From Arthrobacter sulfonylureivorans (GTDB lineage Bacteria; Actinomycetota; Actinomycetes; Actinomycetales; Micrococcaceae), in the NCBI GenBank assembly GCA_004000035.1, contig RJAE01000003.1, positions 186,001 to 250,000 on the forward strand: a DNA stretch of 64,000 nucleotides, read 5' to 3'. Under the pieces are notes generated by a model. The model was given only the letters and a program-made list of their open reading frames with translations, did no database searches and was not told the origin of the DNA. Both the position numbers and the translations under genes were made by a program. Below are positions 42,170-49,714 of this stretch, piece after piece (position 1 is the first letter of the stretch; every line of letters starts with the position of its first letter).

Positions 42170-42211
42170 TCAGCAGGCGTCCTTTCCAGCTGTGAAAAGG
42201 GCGCCTGCTGA
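42170..42211 (+). terminator. Terminator of gap
   Basis: TCAGCAGGCG (42170-42179) pairs with CGCCTGCTGA (42202-42211), and inner CCTTT/AAAGG bases extend the stem. It lies about 35 bases after the gap stop and may also serve the convergent ArsR-SRPBCC gene. Confidence 0.8.
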
Positions 42212-42277
42212 TTCTTCGATGGGACTAGGCGCGGGAGCGTCGGCGGGGCCAAAAGTCCGGGATGCCTTCCGCCCGGT

Positions 42278-43039
42278 TCAGGTATACATCAACGAACCCG
42301 GGGTGGTGAGCAGTTCGCCGGTTTCCAGCCAGGTCTTCAGTCCGGAGAGGATCATGGGCCAGCCGCCGTATAGCTGGTCATTGGCGCCCTCGCGCAGCTG
42401 GTCGTGCGTGACGGTGAGCCGGCAGGAGTCCTCCACCTGCTCAATCTCCCAGGTCACCCGAGATGTGCCCTCGGCGATCACGTCCTCGCCCCAGAGCGCG
42501 CGCATGGTCTGCACCAATTTGCGCGGCGGGTCCACTTCCAGGTTCTCGCCTTCGCCCAGCGGGGCATCCGCCCGGGGGTTGGTCATCGTGTAGCCGGAGC
42601 CCGGTGTCCAGTCGGTCTGGATCCGGTTGCCGAAAGTGTACTTGCTCCTGATCTCGCTGTCCGTGATGGCCTCCCAGAGCTTTTCCGGGGTGGTGCGGAT
42701 GTAGATCTCAAAGATCTTTTCCATCGGATTTTCCAATCGGGATTTGAGGTCGCTGAGCTCAGCGGCCCACGGCTGTGCATATTTGCTCACCCAGCGGTCG
42801 TGGATGAGCCGGATGGGCACCGGATTGAGGAAGTGGAGTTTTTCCCGGCCGCGGCGGCGGGTGACCACCAAGTTGGCCGCTTCCAGCTGCTTCAGGTGCT
42901 TCATGACGCCGAAGCGCGTGATGTCGAAGTGCGCTTCGAGCGCGGTGAGGGTCTGCCCGTCCTCGCGGAACAGTTCATCCAGCAGTTCACGCCGGGTGGG
43001 ATCCGCCAACGCTTTGAACACGGCATCCATAGGACCCAT
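42278..43039 (-). CDS. ArsR-family regulator fused to an SRPBCC (AHSA1) domain
   Basis: A 253-residue two-domain protein. Residues 4-95 form an ArsR-type winged helix (VFKALADPTRRELLDELF, FGVMKHLKQLEAANLV). Residues about 110-250 form an SRPBCC/AHSA1 ligand-binding domain (IYIRTTPEKLWEAITDSEIR, MTNPRADAP, GGWPMILSGLKTWLETGE). The two are usually adjacent genes, but fused forms are known; the fusion suggests that a hydrophobic ligand bound in the barrel switches DNA binding. Three starts are possible; I used ATG 43039. The GTG at 43060 would put the first codons inside a palindrome that looks like its own operator. It is convergent with gap. Confidence 0.85.
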   Translation of the reverse strand: MGPMDAVFKALADPTRRELLDELFREDGQTLTALEAHFDITRFGVMKHLKQLEAANLVVTRRRGREKLHFLNPVPIRLIHDRWVSKYAQPWAAELSDLKSRLENPMEKIFEIYIRTTPEKLWEAITDSEIRSKYTFGNRIQTDWTPGSGYTMTNPRADAPLGEGENLEVDPPRKLVQTMRALWGEDVIAEGTSRVTWEIEQVEDSCRLTVTHDQLREGANDQLYGGWPMILSGLKTWLETGELLTTPGSLMYT

Positions 43040-43044
43040 GATAG

Positions 43045-43060
43045 GTGACCATATAGTCAC
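43045..43060. promoter_or_regulatory. Palindrome at the start of the ArsR-SRPBCC gene
   Basis: GTGAC and GTCAC arms surround CATATA (43045-43060), six bases upstream of the chosen start codon. This is a plausible self-regulatory operator for the ArsR-type domain. Symmetry is seen, binding is inferred. Confidence 0.5.
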
Positions 43061-43079
43061 ATGTCGAGGGTTTTCCGAG

Positions 43080-44147
43080 TCAAGGGTTGGGCTGCAGCAC
43101 GGCTTTGATCAGCGGCCGTCCGGCGGCGTCGGTGCTGCCGTCCGCGGTGAGCCGCAGCGCTTCCACGGCCCGGTCCATCGGATAGGTCGTGATCAGGCGC
43201 TCGCCCAAATCCGGCAGGGTGGCGAGGAAAGCAAGGGCCTGTTCGAAATCCTGTCGGGTGGAGATGAAGCTGTGCAGGACGTCAAGGTTCTTGCTGGTCC
43301 GGACCACGGGCGCCGGGGCGGTTCCGGTGGCATACATCGCCACCATGACCAGGCGGCCGAGGGGCCGCAGTTCCTGGACGGCCCGTGCCAGATGTATTCC
43401 CGCACCGGTCGCTTCGATCCACACATCGTAGGTGTCGGGCTGCCGCCCGGTGGTGCTCTCCAAGCCAAGGCTTGCGGCCAAATCGACTCGAGCCGCGTGC
43501 CCGGGACCTTCGCGGCCGATCATCGTCACCGTGGCGCCGGCTCGCTGTGCCATCAAGCCGGCGAGCAGGCCAATGCTGCGGGTGGTCGAGACCGCCACCC
43601 GCTCCCCGGGCTGGACCCGGGCAACGGTCGAGACTGCACGCCAGGCGATGGATGCAGGCTCGGCCAGAACGGCGGTGGTATCCGGCACCGACTCCGGCAC
43701 GGGCACCAGATTGCGCCAGGGAACCAGCGCTCGTGCGGCTGCCTGGCCGTGCTGGGTCAGGCCGAGGCCGGAACGCCTGGCGCACAGGTGCGGCTGGTCA
43801 GCCCGGCACGCCTCGCAGTGGCCGCAGCCGACGGTGGAAATCGGCACCACTCGGGTCCCCGGGGCGAGCCATTCCGGCACCAGCAGCCCAGTGCGGACCA
43901 CCGAGCCGACCGACTCGTGGCCGAGCACCATGCCGAGCGGAACCGACGCCGCCGCCGGGTCGGCACGGTAGATGATGACGTCCGATCCGCACAGCCCGCA
44001 GAGGCTGACCCGCAGCTCCACCTCGTCTGCCCCGGGCGCGCGCAGCGGGTGGTCCATCAGCCCGACACCGCCGGGCTCAGCCGAGGTGCGTGCCAGAGCG
44101 GGATTCATGGCCGGCTGACCGAGTGTACGGCCGCGTGCAGCTGCCAC
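43080..44147 (-). CDS. Zinc-dependent MDR alcohol dehydrogenase-like protein
   Basis: A 355-residue medium-chain dehydrogenase/reductase. The catalytic zinc ligands are in VSLCGLCGSD and GMVLGHESVGSV, and the structural zinc cysteines in VGCGHCEACRADQPHLC. The nucleotide-binding loop is degraded (AVSTTRSIGLLAGLMAQRAG instead of GxGxxG), which may affect cofactor choice. The start is GTG 44147, where AGGAGG lies seven bases upstream; an ATG 13 codons later has no site. It resembles sorbitol or threonine dehydrogenase-like enzymes; substrate unknown. A long hairpin separates it from the hpaHI operon upstream. Confidence 0.83.
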   Translation of the reverse strand: MAAARGRTLGQPAMNPALARTSAEPGGVGLMDHPLRAPGADEVELRVSLCGLCGSDVIIYRADPAAASVPLGMVLGHESVGSVVRTGLLVPEWLAPGTRVVPISTVGCGHCEACRADQPHLCARRSGLGLTQHGQAAARALVPWRNLVPVPESVPDTTAVLAEPASIAWRAVSTVARVQPGERVAVSTTRSIGLLAGLMAQRAGATVTMIGREGPGHAARVDLAASLGLESTTGRQPDTYDVWIEATGAGIHLARAVQELRPLGRLVMVAMYATGTAPAPVVRTSKNLDVLHSFISTRQDFEQALAFLATLPDLGERLITTYPMDRAVEALRLTADGSTDAAGRPLIKAVLQPNP

Positions 44148-44231
44148 TTTTCAACCTCCTCGACCATGCACAGATTCCTTGCTCCGATCTTAACGCCGCC
44201 GGGCAGCCTGAACGCCGGGCGGCGGTTGACG

Positions 44232-44284
44232 ACGACGGCGGCGCTGCGGTGGGCTGCGAAACCCAACCGAAGCGCCGCCGTCGT
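44232..44284 (-). terminator. Terminator of the hpaH-hpaI transcript
   Basis: ACGACGGCGGCGCT (44232-44245) and AGCGCCGCCGTCGT (44271-44284) form a perfect 14-bp stem, with a partial inner stem (CGGT/ACCG). It starts about a dozen bases beyond the hpaI stop on the minus strand. Confidence 0.8.
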
Positions 44285-44295
44285 TGTCTGTTGGC

Positions 44296-45114
44296 TCAGT
44301 AGCTGGCGGGCGTCCCGGCCGCGCCGTCCCCGGCCGCGGGGAGGTACTTGGCGGCCAGCGCTTCGGAGCCGCGGGCCAGCAGCGCCACGTCGGCGCCGAC
44401 ACCCACAAAGTCGGCGCCCCACTCCATGTAGCGGCGGGCCGAGGCCTCGGCGAAGGCGTTGACCCCCACAAACTTGCCGGCCGCCTTGGCAGCCTTCAGC
44501 GCCTTCTCCACGCCGGCAACCACCTCGGGGTGCTCCTGCTGTCCGATCACGCCCATCGATGCGGCGAGATCGGACGGGCCGATGAACACACCGTCCACGC
44601 CGTCCACCGCGGCGATGTCGGCAGCGTTCTCCACGGCCTCCGCGGACTCGATCTGCACGATCAGCGTCAGCGTTTCCTCCGCGCGGGTGAGGTAGTCCGG
44701 GATCCGGTTCCAGCGGGCCGACCGGGCCAGCGCGGAACCGACGCCGCGCACGCCGGCCGGCGGGTAGCGGGTGGCTGCCACGGCCGCCCGGGCCTGCTCG
44801 GCGGTGTGCACCATCGGGATGATCAGCGTCTGCGCGCCCAGGTCCAGGTACTGCTTGATCAGCACCGTGTCGTTGACCGGGGGCCGGACCACCGGGATGC
44901 CGGGGTAGCCGCGCACCGCCTGCAGCTGGGCCAGCACGGACTCCAGCCCGTTGGGGGAGTGCTCGGCGTCGATGAAGATCCAGTCGAAGCCGGCACCGGC
45001 GCACAGCTCCGCGATCAACGGCGAGCCGGAGCAGACCCAGATGCCGGCCAGCGGGCGGTCGGCGGCGGCCAGCGCGTCCTTGAAGGACGGATCGGGTTCT
45101 ACTCGAAACGGCAT
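44296..45114 (-). CDS. hpaI: 4-hydroxy-2-oxoheptanedioate aldolase
   Basis: A 272-residue class II aldolase of the HpcH/HpaI family, cleaving 4-hydroxy-2-oxoheptanedioate to pyruvate and succinate semialdehyde, the last step of the homoprotocatechuate pathway. It aligns closely by eye with E. coli HpaI: AELCAGAGFDWIFIDAEHSP, PVVRPPVNDTVLIKQYLDLG, the catalytic arginine and glycine-rich AGVRGVGSALARSARWNRI, the metal-binding glutamate in VQIESAEAVEN, and VFIGPSDLAASMG. The ATG at 45114 overlaps the end of hpaH by 16 bases, so the two are coupled. Confidence 0.9.
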   Translation of the reverse strand: MPFRVEPDPSFKDALAAADRPLAGIWVCSGSPLIAELCAGAGFDWIFIDAEHSPNGLESVLAQLQAVRGYPGIPVVRPPVNDTVLIKQYLDLGAQTLIIPMVHTAEQARAAVAATRYPPAGVRGVGSALARSARWNRIPDYLTRAEETLTLIVQIESAEAVENAADIAAVDGVDGVFIGPSDLAASMGVIGQQEHPEVVAGVEKALKAAKAAGKFVGVNAFAEASARRYMEWGADFVGVGADVALLARGSEALAAKYLPAAGDGAAGTPASY

Positions 45115-45884
45115 GTGATGGTTCCCAGCTGTCCGTAGTCCGCGAACACGGTGTCCCCTTCGTGCACCCACATGGGGCGGGTGAAGGAGCCGGCGAGAAT
45201 GGTTTCGCCGGCCTTGAGGTGGTCGCCGTGCGGGGCGATCTTGTTGGCCAGCCAGTAGACGCCGGCGGCCGGGTGGTTGAGCACGCCGGCGGCCACGCCG
45301 GTCTCCTCCACCGTCTGGTTCTTGTACAGGATGGCCGAGATCCAGCGCAGGTCCACGTCCTGCGGGCGGACCGGGTTACCGCCGATCACCATGGCGCCCA
45401 TCGCGGCGTTGTCCGAGATGGTGTCCACGATGGTGCGGCCCTCCATCTCGATCCGCGAGTCCAGGATCTCCAGCGCGGGAACCACGTATTCGGTGGCGTT
45501 CAGGACGTCGAAAATGGTGGCGTTGGGACCCTTGACGTCGCGGTTGAGCACAAAGGCCAGTTCAACTTCGATGCGCGGGTGGGTGTACTGGTCCCACTTC
45601 ACCGTGCAGCCGTTTTCCAGGATCATGTCGTCGAAGATGATCCCGTAGTCCGGTTCGCTGATGCCGGTTGCGTACTGCATGGCCTTGGAGGTCAGCCCGA
45701 TCTTGCGGCCGGCCAGGGTCCGCCCGGCGGCCTCGCTGCGCTCCCGCCACAGGTTCTGCACCTTGTAGGAGTCCTCAATGGTCATCTCCGGGTACCGGGC
45801 GGTCAGCCGTTGCACCGGCGTCCGGGTCCGTCCCGCCTCCACCAGCTCGTCGGCGATGGACTCAATCGTTGACTGGTCAAGCAT
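45099..45884 (-). CDS. hpaH: 2-oxo-hept-4-ene-1,7-dioate hydratase
   Basis: A 261-residue hydratase of the fumarylacetoacetase-related family, adding water to 2-oxo-hept-4-ene-1,7-dioate just before the HpaI aldolase step. It matches HpaH/HpcG: TIEDSYKVQNLW, GRKIGLTSKAMQ, SEPDYGIIFDDM, the metal ligands in HPRIEVELAFVL, TISDNAAMGAMVIGG, and GVAAGVLNHPAAGVYWLANK. The ATG at 45884 gives the family length; a much longer open frame upstream is antisense to the MFS gene and is not part of it. Only these two hpa genes occur here; the upper pathway must be elsewhere if the route is complete. Confidence 0.9.
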   Translation of the reverse strand: MLDQSTIESIADELVEAGRTRTPVQRLTARYPEMTIEDSYKVQNLWRERSEAAGRTLAGRKIGLTSKAMQYATGISEPDYGIIFDDMILENGCTVKWDQYTHPRIEVELAFVLNRDVKGPNATIFDVLNATEYVVPALEILDSRIEMEGRTIVDTISDNAAMGAMVIGGNPVRPQDVDLRWISAILYKNQTVEETGVAAGVLNHPAAGVYWLANKIAPHGDHLKAGETILAGSFTRPMWVHEGDTVFADYGQLGTITCRFE

Positions 45885-46048
45885 GCTTGTGGCACCACTT
45901 CCTTGTTGCTCGGGCGGCCGCCTACCTTGCCCGAGGGGCGTTGCTGCGGTCCCGGCGCCGCATGGGGAGGGCGCCAGCACCATCTTACGGTGGCGCGTGT
46001 CACCCTTTGTAAGTTGGTTACGGCGGGAGGGAACTACGACGGCGGCGG

Positions 46049-46085
46049 GCCTCCTTGGGCGGCGGTGCCTCCTTGGGCGGCGGTG
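46049..46085. repeat. 18-bp tandem duplication
   Basis: GCCTCCTTGGGCGGCGGTG occurs at 46049-46067 and again at 46067-46085, an exact 18-base-period duplication in noncoding sequence. Confidence 0.7.
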
Positions 46086-46295
46086 GCCGCCGGTGCCAGT
46101 CCTTGGCCGGATAGCCGTGGACCAGGCGCTGGCCGAATAGCCGGCGCCACATTCACCTCTCCAGCGCCATGGCACCTGATGCTTGAGCCCTCGCTGTCCC
46201 CGGGCCGGCCGGATCAAGCGCAGGACGGAGCGCAAGTATTGCTGAACATCCATGGGCAATGTGGCACCGGCTTTCGGATGGGCCAGCCGCCCGCG

Positions 46296-46346
46296 CAGCC
46301 TTGCGCCCCGGCACCCACCCGCCCGCACAGCCTTGCGCCCCGGCAC
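46296..46346. repeat. 32-bp-period direct repeat
   Basis: CAGCCTTGCGCCCCGGCAC occurs at 46296-46314 and 46328-46346, separated by C-rich sequence (CCACCCGCCCG-like). It is noncoding as far as can be seen; function unknown. Confidence 0.7.
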
Positions 46347-46526
46347 ACCCGCCCACCCCGCCCAAAGGTCCACGAGGGAGGCGATGCAGGGCCCCGAATT
46401 CCAGGACCTGCCGAAATCCCGAAGCCACGGCGACTGCGGCTCGCCATGCCGTTCATCCCGCCCGGCTGCTGCGCCGCGATCCGTATCCTGCCGGTGACGG
46501 GGGTGGCCCCCGGCTAGGGTAGGCAG

Positions 46527-47816
46527 GTGAACTCCTTCCTCCGCAAGCCCTGGACCGGACGGATCGGTGCGCTGCTGGGCATCCTGACCATGGCGCTGAG
46601 CTTGCGCGCTGCGGTCTCCGCGGTGGGTCCGCTGCTGGGTGAACTGGGGCCGGCACTGGGCTTCGACGCGACCACTATTGGTGCGCTGGCCATGCTGCCT
46701 CCGCTCGTTTTCGCGGTGGCGGGCTTGTGCACCCCGGCACTGATCCGATGGCTCGGGCTGGAAAAAGTGCTGGTGGCGGCCGTGCTGCTGGCGGTTGCCG
46801 GACAACTGGGCCGCGCCGCCGTCGACGGGGTCTGGCCCTTCCTGGCCCTCAGCGGGGTGGTGATGGCCGGGTATGGGATCGGCAATGTGGTGCTGCCTCC
46901 GCTGGTGCGGAAATACTTCCCGGACCGCATCGGGGTGGTCACCGCCGGCTATGTGACGCTGCTGGCGGTGGGCACCGCGATGAGCCCGCAGTTTTCGGTC
47001 CCGTTGGCGGAAGCCGCCGGCTGGCGGGTATCGCTGGCGCTCTGGGCATCGGTCAGCGCCGTGGTGCTGGTCCCGTGGGCGGTGCAGGCGGCGCGCGACC
47101 GCCGGAAGGGCAGGACGTACGACGGCGGTGCCGCGGCTTCGGCGGCTTCCTCGCCTGCCCCCGGGAAGCTGAATCCGTGGCGCTCGCCGGTGGCCTGGGG
47201 GCTGGCGATTTTCCTGGCCGGCAACTCCGCGCAGACCTACGTGTACTTCACCTGGTTGCCGCCGTACCTGACCGAGCACGGCGTCGACGCCGCGACGGCC
47301 GGTTCGGCTTTGGCCTACTTCGCCATCCTGGGGCTGCCGGTCAGCCTGCTGGTGCCACTGATTGTGCCGCGGCTGAAGCAGCCGATCACCGCCATCCTGA
47401 TCTTCACTGCTTGCTGGATTGGCGGGCATGCGGGCCTGCTGCTGTCGCCTGACGCCGGCACCTGGTGGTGGGTGACGCTGTCCGGGCTGGGCCAGGGCAC
47501 CTTCGCCACCGCGCTGCTGATGGTCAACCTGCGCTCGCGCACCACCCACGGCTCGGCCGTGCTGTCCGGCTTCAGCCAGGGCATCGGTTACGCCGGTGCC
47601 AGCGTGGCCCCGCTCTTGTTTGGGGTGGTTCACGAATCCACCGGTTCGTGGACCGCTTCCTTTGCCATGCTGGGCGTCTGCATCGTGGTGATGCTGGTGG
47701 GGGCGGTCATGATCAACGGTCCGCGCCGGATTGAGGACCCGGCGGGAGCCGGCCGCAGGCGCAAGGCCGCGCTTTACCCGGTGGGCGGCACGGAGCGAGA
47801 AGACGCACACCGCTGA
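46527..47816 (+). CDS. MFS transporter, CynX/NimT-like
   Basis: A 429-residue major facilitator with 12 hydrophobic helices, resembling the CynX/NimT cyanate-type branch. Family features are LSLRAAVSAVGPLLGELG at the start, the first-half ...KYFPDRIGVVTAGYV loop, a central charged loop (AARDRRKGRTYDGG), and TTHGSAVLSGFSQGIGYAGA in the second half. The start is GTG 46527, with GGGTAGG upstream. Cyanate, nitroimidazoles or other small anions have been suggested for relatives; nothing nearby points to a substrate. It is divergent from hpaH and co-directional with the ferredoxin/P450 operon about 200 bases downstream. Confidence 0.85.
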   Translation: MNSFLRKPWTGRIGALLGILTMALSLRAAVSAVGPLLGELGPALGFDATTIGALAMLPPLVFAVAGLCTPALIRWLGLEKVLVAAVLLAVAGQLGRAAVDGVWPFLALSGVVMAGYGIGNVVLPPLVRKYFPDRIGVVTAGYVTLLAVGTAMSPQFSVPLAEAAGWRVSLALWASVSAVVLVPWAVQAARDRRKGRTYDGGAAASAASSPAPGKLNPWRSPVAWGLAIFLAGNSAQTYVYFTWLPPYLTEHGVDAATAGSALAYFAILGLPVSLLVPLIVPRLKQPITAILIFTACWIGGHAGLLLSPDAGTWWWVTLSGLGQGTFATALLMVNLRSRTTHGSAVLSGFSQGIGYAGASVAPLLFGVVHESTGSWTASFAMLGVCIVVMLVGAVMINGPRRIEDPAGAGRRRKAALYPVGGTEREDAHR

Positions 47817-47864
47817 AGCACCAGGCGGGCCCCTTCCGCCGCCCCGTCCGTGCGGCCTAGACTC

Positions 47865-47884
47865 GATTCACTTGATCATGAATC
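47865..47884. promoter_or_regulatory. Dyad upstream of the ferredoxin/P450 operon
   Basis: GATTCA and TGAATC arms flank CTTGATCA (47865-47884), about 130 bases upstream of the ferredoxin-reductase start in an otherwise plain 197-base gap. It is a possible operator; no regulator gene is adjacent. Confidence 0.4.
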
Positions 47885-48013
47885 ACATTGGGGCCCCTGC
47901 CCGGGCCCGCCTCGGGGCCACCAGACCTGCCGGGACGGGGGCCGTTCACTCCTGAGAGGCACCGGCCGATCGGCGGATCGCGGCCGGAAGCCGGCAAGAG
48001 GAAGAAGCGCGGC

Positions 48014-49714
48014 ATGCGGATCGCCGTCGATCTCACTAAATGCCAGGGGTATGCCCAGTGCGCCTTTCTTGCCCCGGAGGTCTTCAGGATCCAGGGGGAC
48101 GAGGCGCTGACGTACGACCCCGATCCTGACGGTGCGCAGCGCACCCGGATCCGGCGGGCCGCCGCTGCATGTCCGGTCCAGGCCATCACCCTCGAACAGA
48201 TGGACGGGCCGAACGGATCGCAGCATCCCGATACGCGGCCGAGGACGCGGCCGGGGACGGCTGACCCCGCCGGGGACGGTGAGAACGCGTTCAAGAAAAC
48301 TGGGCGAATCGTTATCGTTGGAGCCTCCCTGACGGGGCTGCACGCGGCGGAACGGCTGCGCGAGGAAGGCTTCATCGGCTCGCTGACCCTGGTGGGCGAG
48401 GAACCCCACGAACCCTACGACCGGCCGCCGCTGTCCAAACAGCTCCTGGCCGGGTCGCTGCGCTCGGCAGATACCTCATTGCCGCGCCGCCGGGACGTGG
48501 GTGCCACGTGGCGGCTGGGAGTCGCGGCGACCGGTCTGGACCTGCCGGCGAAGCAAGTCCAGCTCGCCGACGGCAGCCGGATCGAATTCGACAAGTTGTT
48601 GATCGCCACCGGCCTGCGCTCGCGCCCATGGCCGAACCCTGTGGAGGCAGCACTTGACGGCGTGTTAACGTTGCGCACCCGGGAAGACGCCTCGAAACTA
48701 CGGCAGTTGCTGGCCGGCCGACCACGCCGGGTGCTGGTCATCGGCGCCGGATTCATCGGTTGCGAGGTCGCGTCCGTGTGCCGCGAGCTCGGCCTGCCGG
48801 TCACCGTCGCAGAGGCCGGGCCGGCCCCGCTCGTCGCTGCCCTCGGCGGCACGATCGGCGCCATCGCCGGTGAGCTGCACATCGAAAAGGGCGTGGATCT
48901 GCGCTGCGGCGTCCGGGTCACTTCCCTCGAAGGTGATTCCGCAGGACAGCTGCGCCGGGCCGTGCTGTCCGACGGGACAACGGTTGAGGCCGACGTGGCG
49001 GTCGCCGCGCTGGGCTCCGTGCGCAACGTCGAATGGCTCGCAGATTCCGGGCTGGCATGCGGCGTGTGGGGCGTTGCCTGCGACGCCGGCTGCCGGGCCT
49101 TCGACGCGAACGGGCTGGTCACCGATGACGTCTTCGTCGCCGGGGACATAGCGCGCGCGCCGCAGCCGATGTACGGCTACCAGTTCCTGGCCGTTGAGCA
49201 TTGGGGCAACGCCATCTCGCAGGCCGAGGTCGCGGCGCACAATATGGTCAGCCGCGAGACCGATCGGTGGCCGCATCTGGCGGTGCCGCAATTCTGGTCG
49301 GTCCAATTCGGTACGGAAATCAAGAGCGTCGGGGTTCCCTCGGCCGCGGATGAGGTAGCCATCGTCCAGGGATCGGTGGCAGAGCGGCGCTTCCTCGCCG
49401 TCTACGGCTACAAGGGCCGCATTGTGGCGGCTGTCGCCTTCAACCAGAACAAGTGGCTTGAATTCTACGAACCGTTGATCGAGCAGGCCGCACCCTTCCC
49501 GCCCTCGTTCCACCACGTGGACGAGTCGGCCGATGGACACGCCGTACCGGCCGGCTTCAGGCCGGCGGTCAGCCCCACGCAGGACGCAACCGTCGTGGTG
49601 ACCGGCCACGACCCGAACGAACGCCGCGCCAGATTGACCAATCCCGCCGCCGGTGACACGCCGTCCCGGAGACCGGTGGAAACCGCCCCGCGATCAAAGG
49701 AGCATTCACCATGA
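48014..49714 (+). CDS. Natural fusion of [3Fe-4S] ferredoxin and ferredoxin reductase
   Basis: A 566-residue electron-transfer protein. Residues 1-62 are a small ferredoxin with cysteines C10, C16 and C53 in the C-x5-C...CP pattern of [3Fe-4S] ferredoxins that serve P450s. A Pro/Asp/Gly-rich linker (about 64-95) joins it to an FAD/NAD(P)H-dependent reductase: first nucleotide motif RIVIVGASLTGLHAAE, second VLVIGAGFIGCEVAS, FAD motif VFVAGDIARAPQ. The two components are normally separate proteins. The ATG at 48014 (GAGGAAG upstream) starts exactly at the ferredoxin. Its stop overlaps the P450 start (ATGA), so it should deliver electrons to that enzyme. Confidence 0.9.
   Translation: MRIAVDLTKCQGYAQCAFLAPEVFRIQGDEALTYDPDPDGAQRTRIRRAAAACPVQAITLEQMDGPNGSQHPDTRPRTRPGTADPAGDGENAFKKTGRIVIVGASLTGLHAAERLREEGFIGSLTLVGEEPHEPYDRPPLSKQLLAGSLRSADTSLPRRRDVGATWRLGVAATGLDLPAKQVQLADGSRIEFDKLLIATGLRSRPWPNPVEAALDGVLTLRTREDASKLRQLLAGRPRRVLVIGAGFIGCEVASVCRELGLPVTVAEAGPAPLVAALGGTIGAIAGELHIEKGVDLRCGVRVTSLEGDSAGQLRRAVLSDGTTVEADVAVAALGSVRNVEWLADSGLACGVWGVACDAGCRAFDANGLVTDDVFVAGDIARAPQPMYGYQFLAVEHWGNAISQAEVAAHNMVSRETDRWPHLAVPQFWSVQFGTEIKSVGVPSAADEVAIVQGSVAERRFLAVYGYKGRIVAAVAFNQNKWLEFYEPLIEQAAPFPPSFHHVDESADGHAVPAGFRPAVSPTQDATVVVTGHDPNERRARLTNPAAGDTPSRRPVETAPRSKEHSP

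Larger units (their letters stand above)
45885..46526. other. Repeat-bearing intergenic region between hpaH and an MFS gene
   Basis: About 640 bases between two divergent genes without a recognised gene. It contains two separate short tandem duplications (next two entries) and otherwise GC-rich sequence with no family similarity in any frame. It must hold the hpaH promoter, but no confident promoter pair was found. It may be relic sequence. Confidence 0.5.

Noticed and set aside
45885-47810. A very long minus-strand open frame (to about 900 codons) continuous with hpaH
   Set aside because: Its upstream two thirds are antisense to the MFS gene, low-complexity and Arg/Gln/Pro/His-rich, without family similarity; only the final 261 codons match HpaH, with a proper ATG at 45884.
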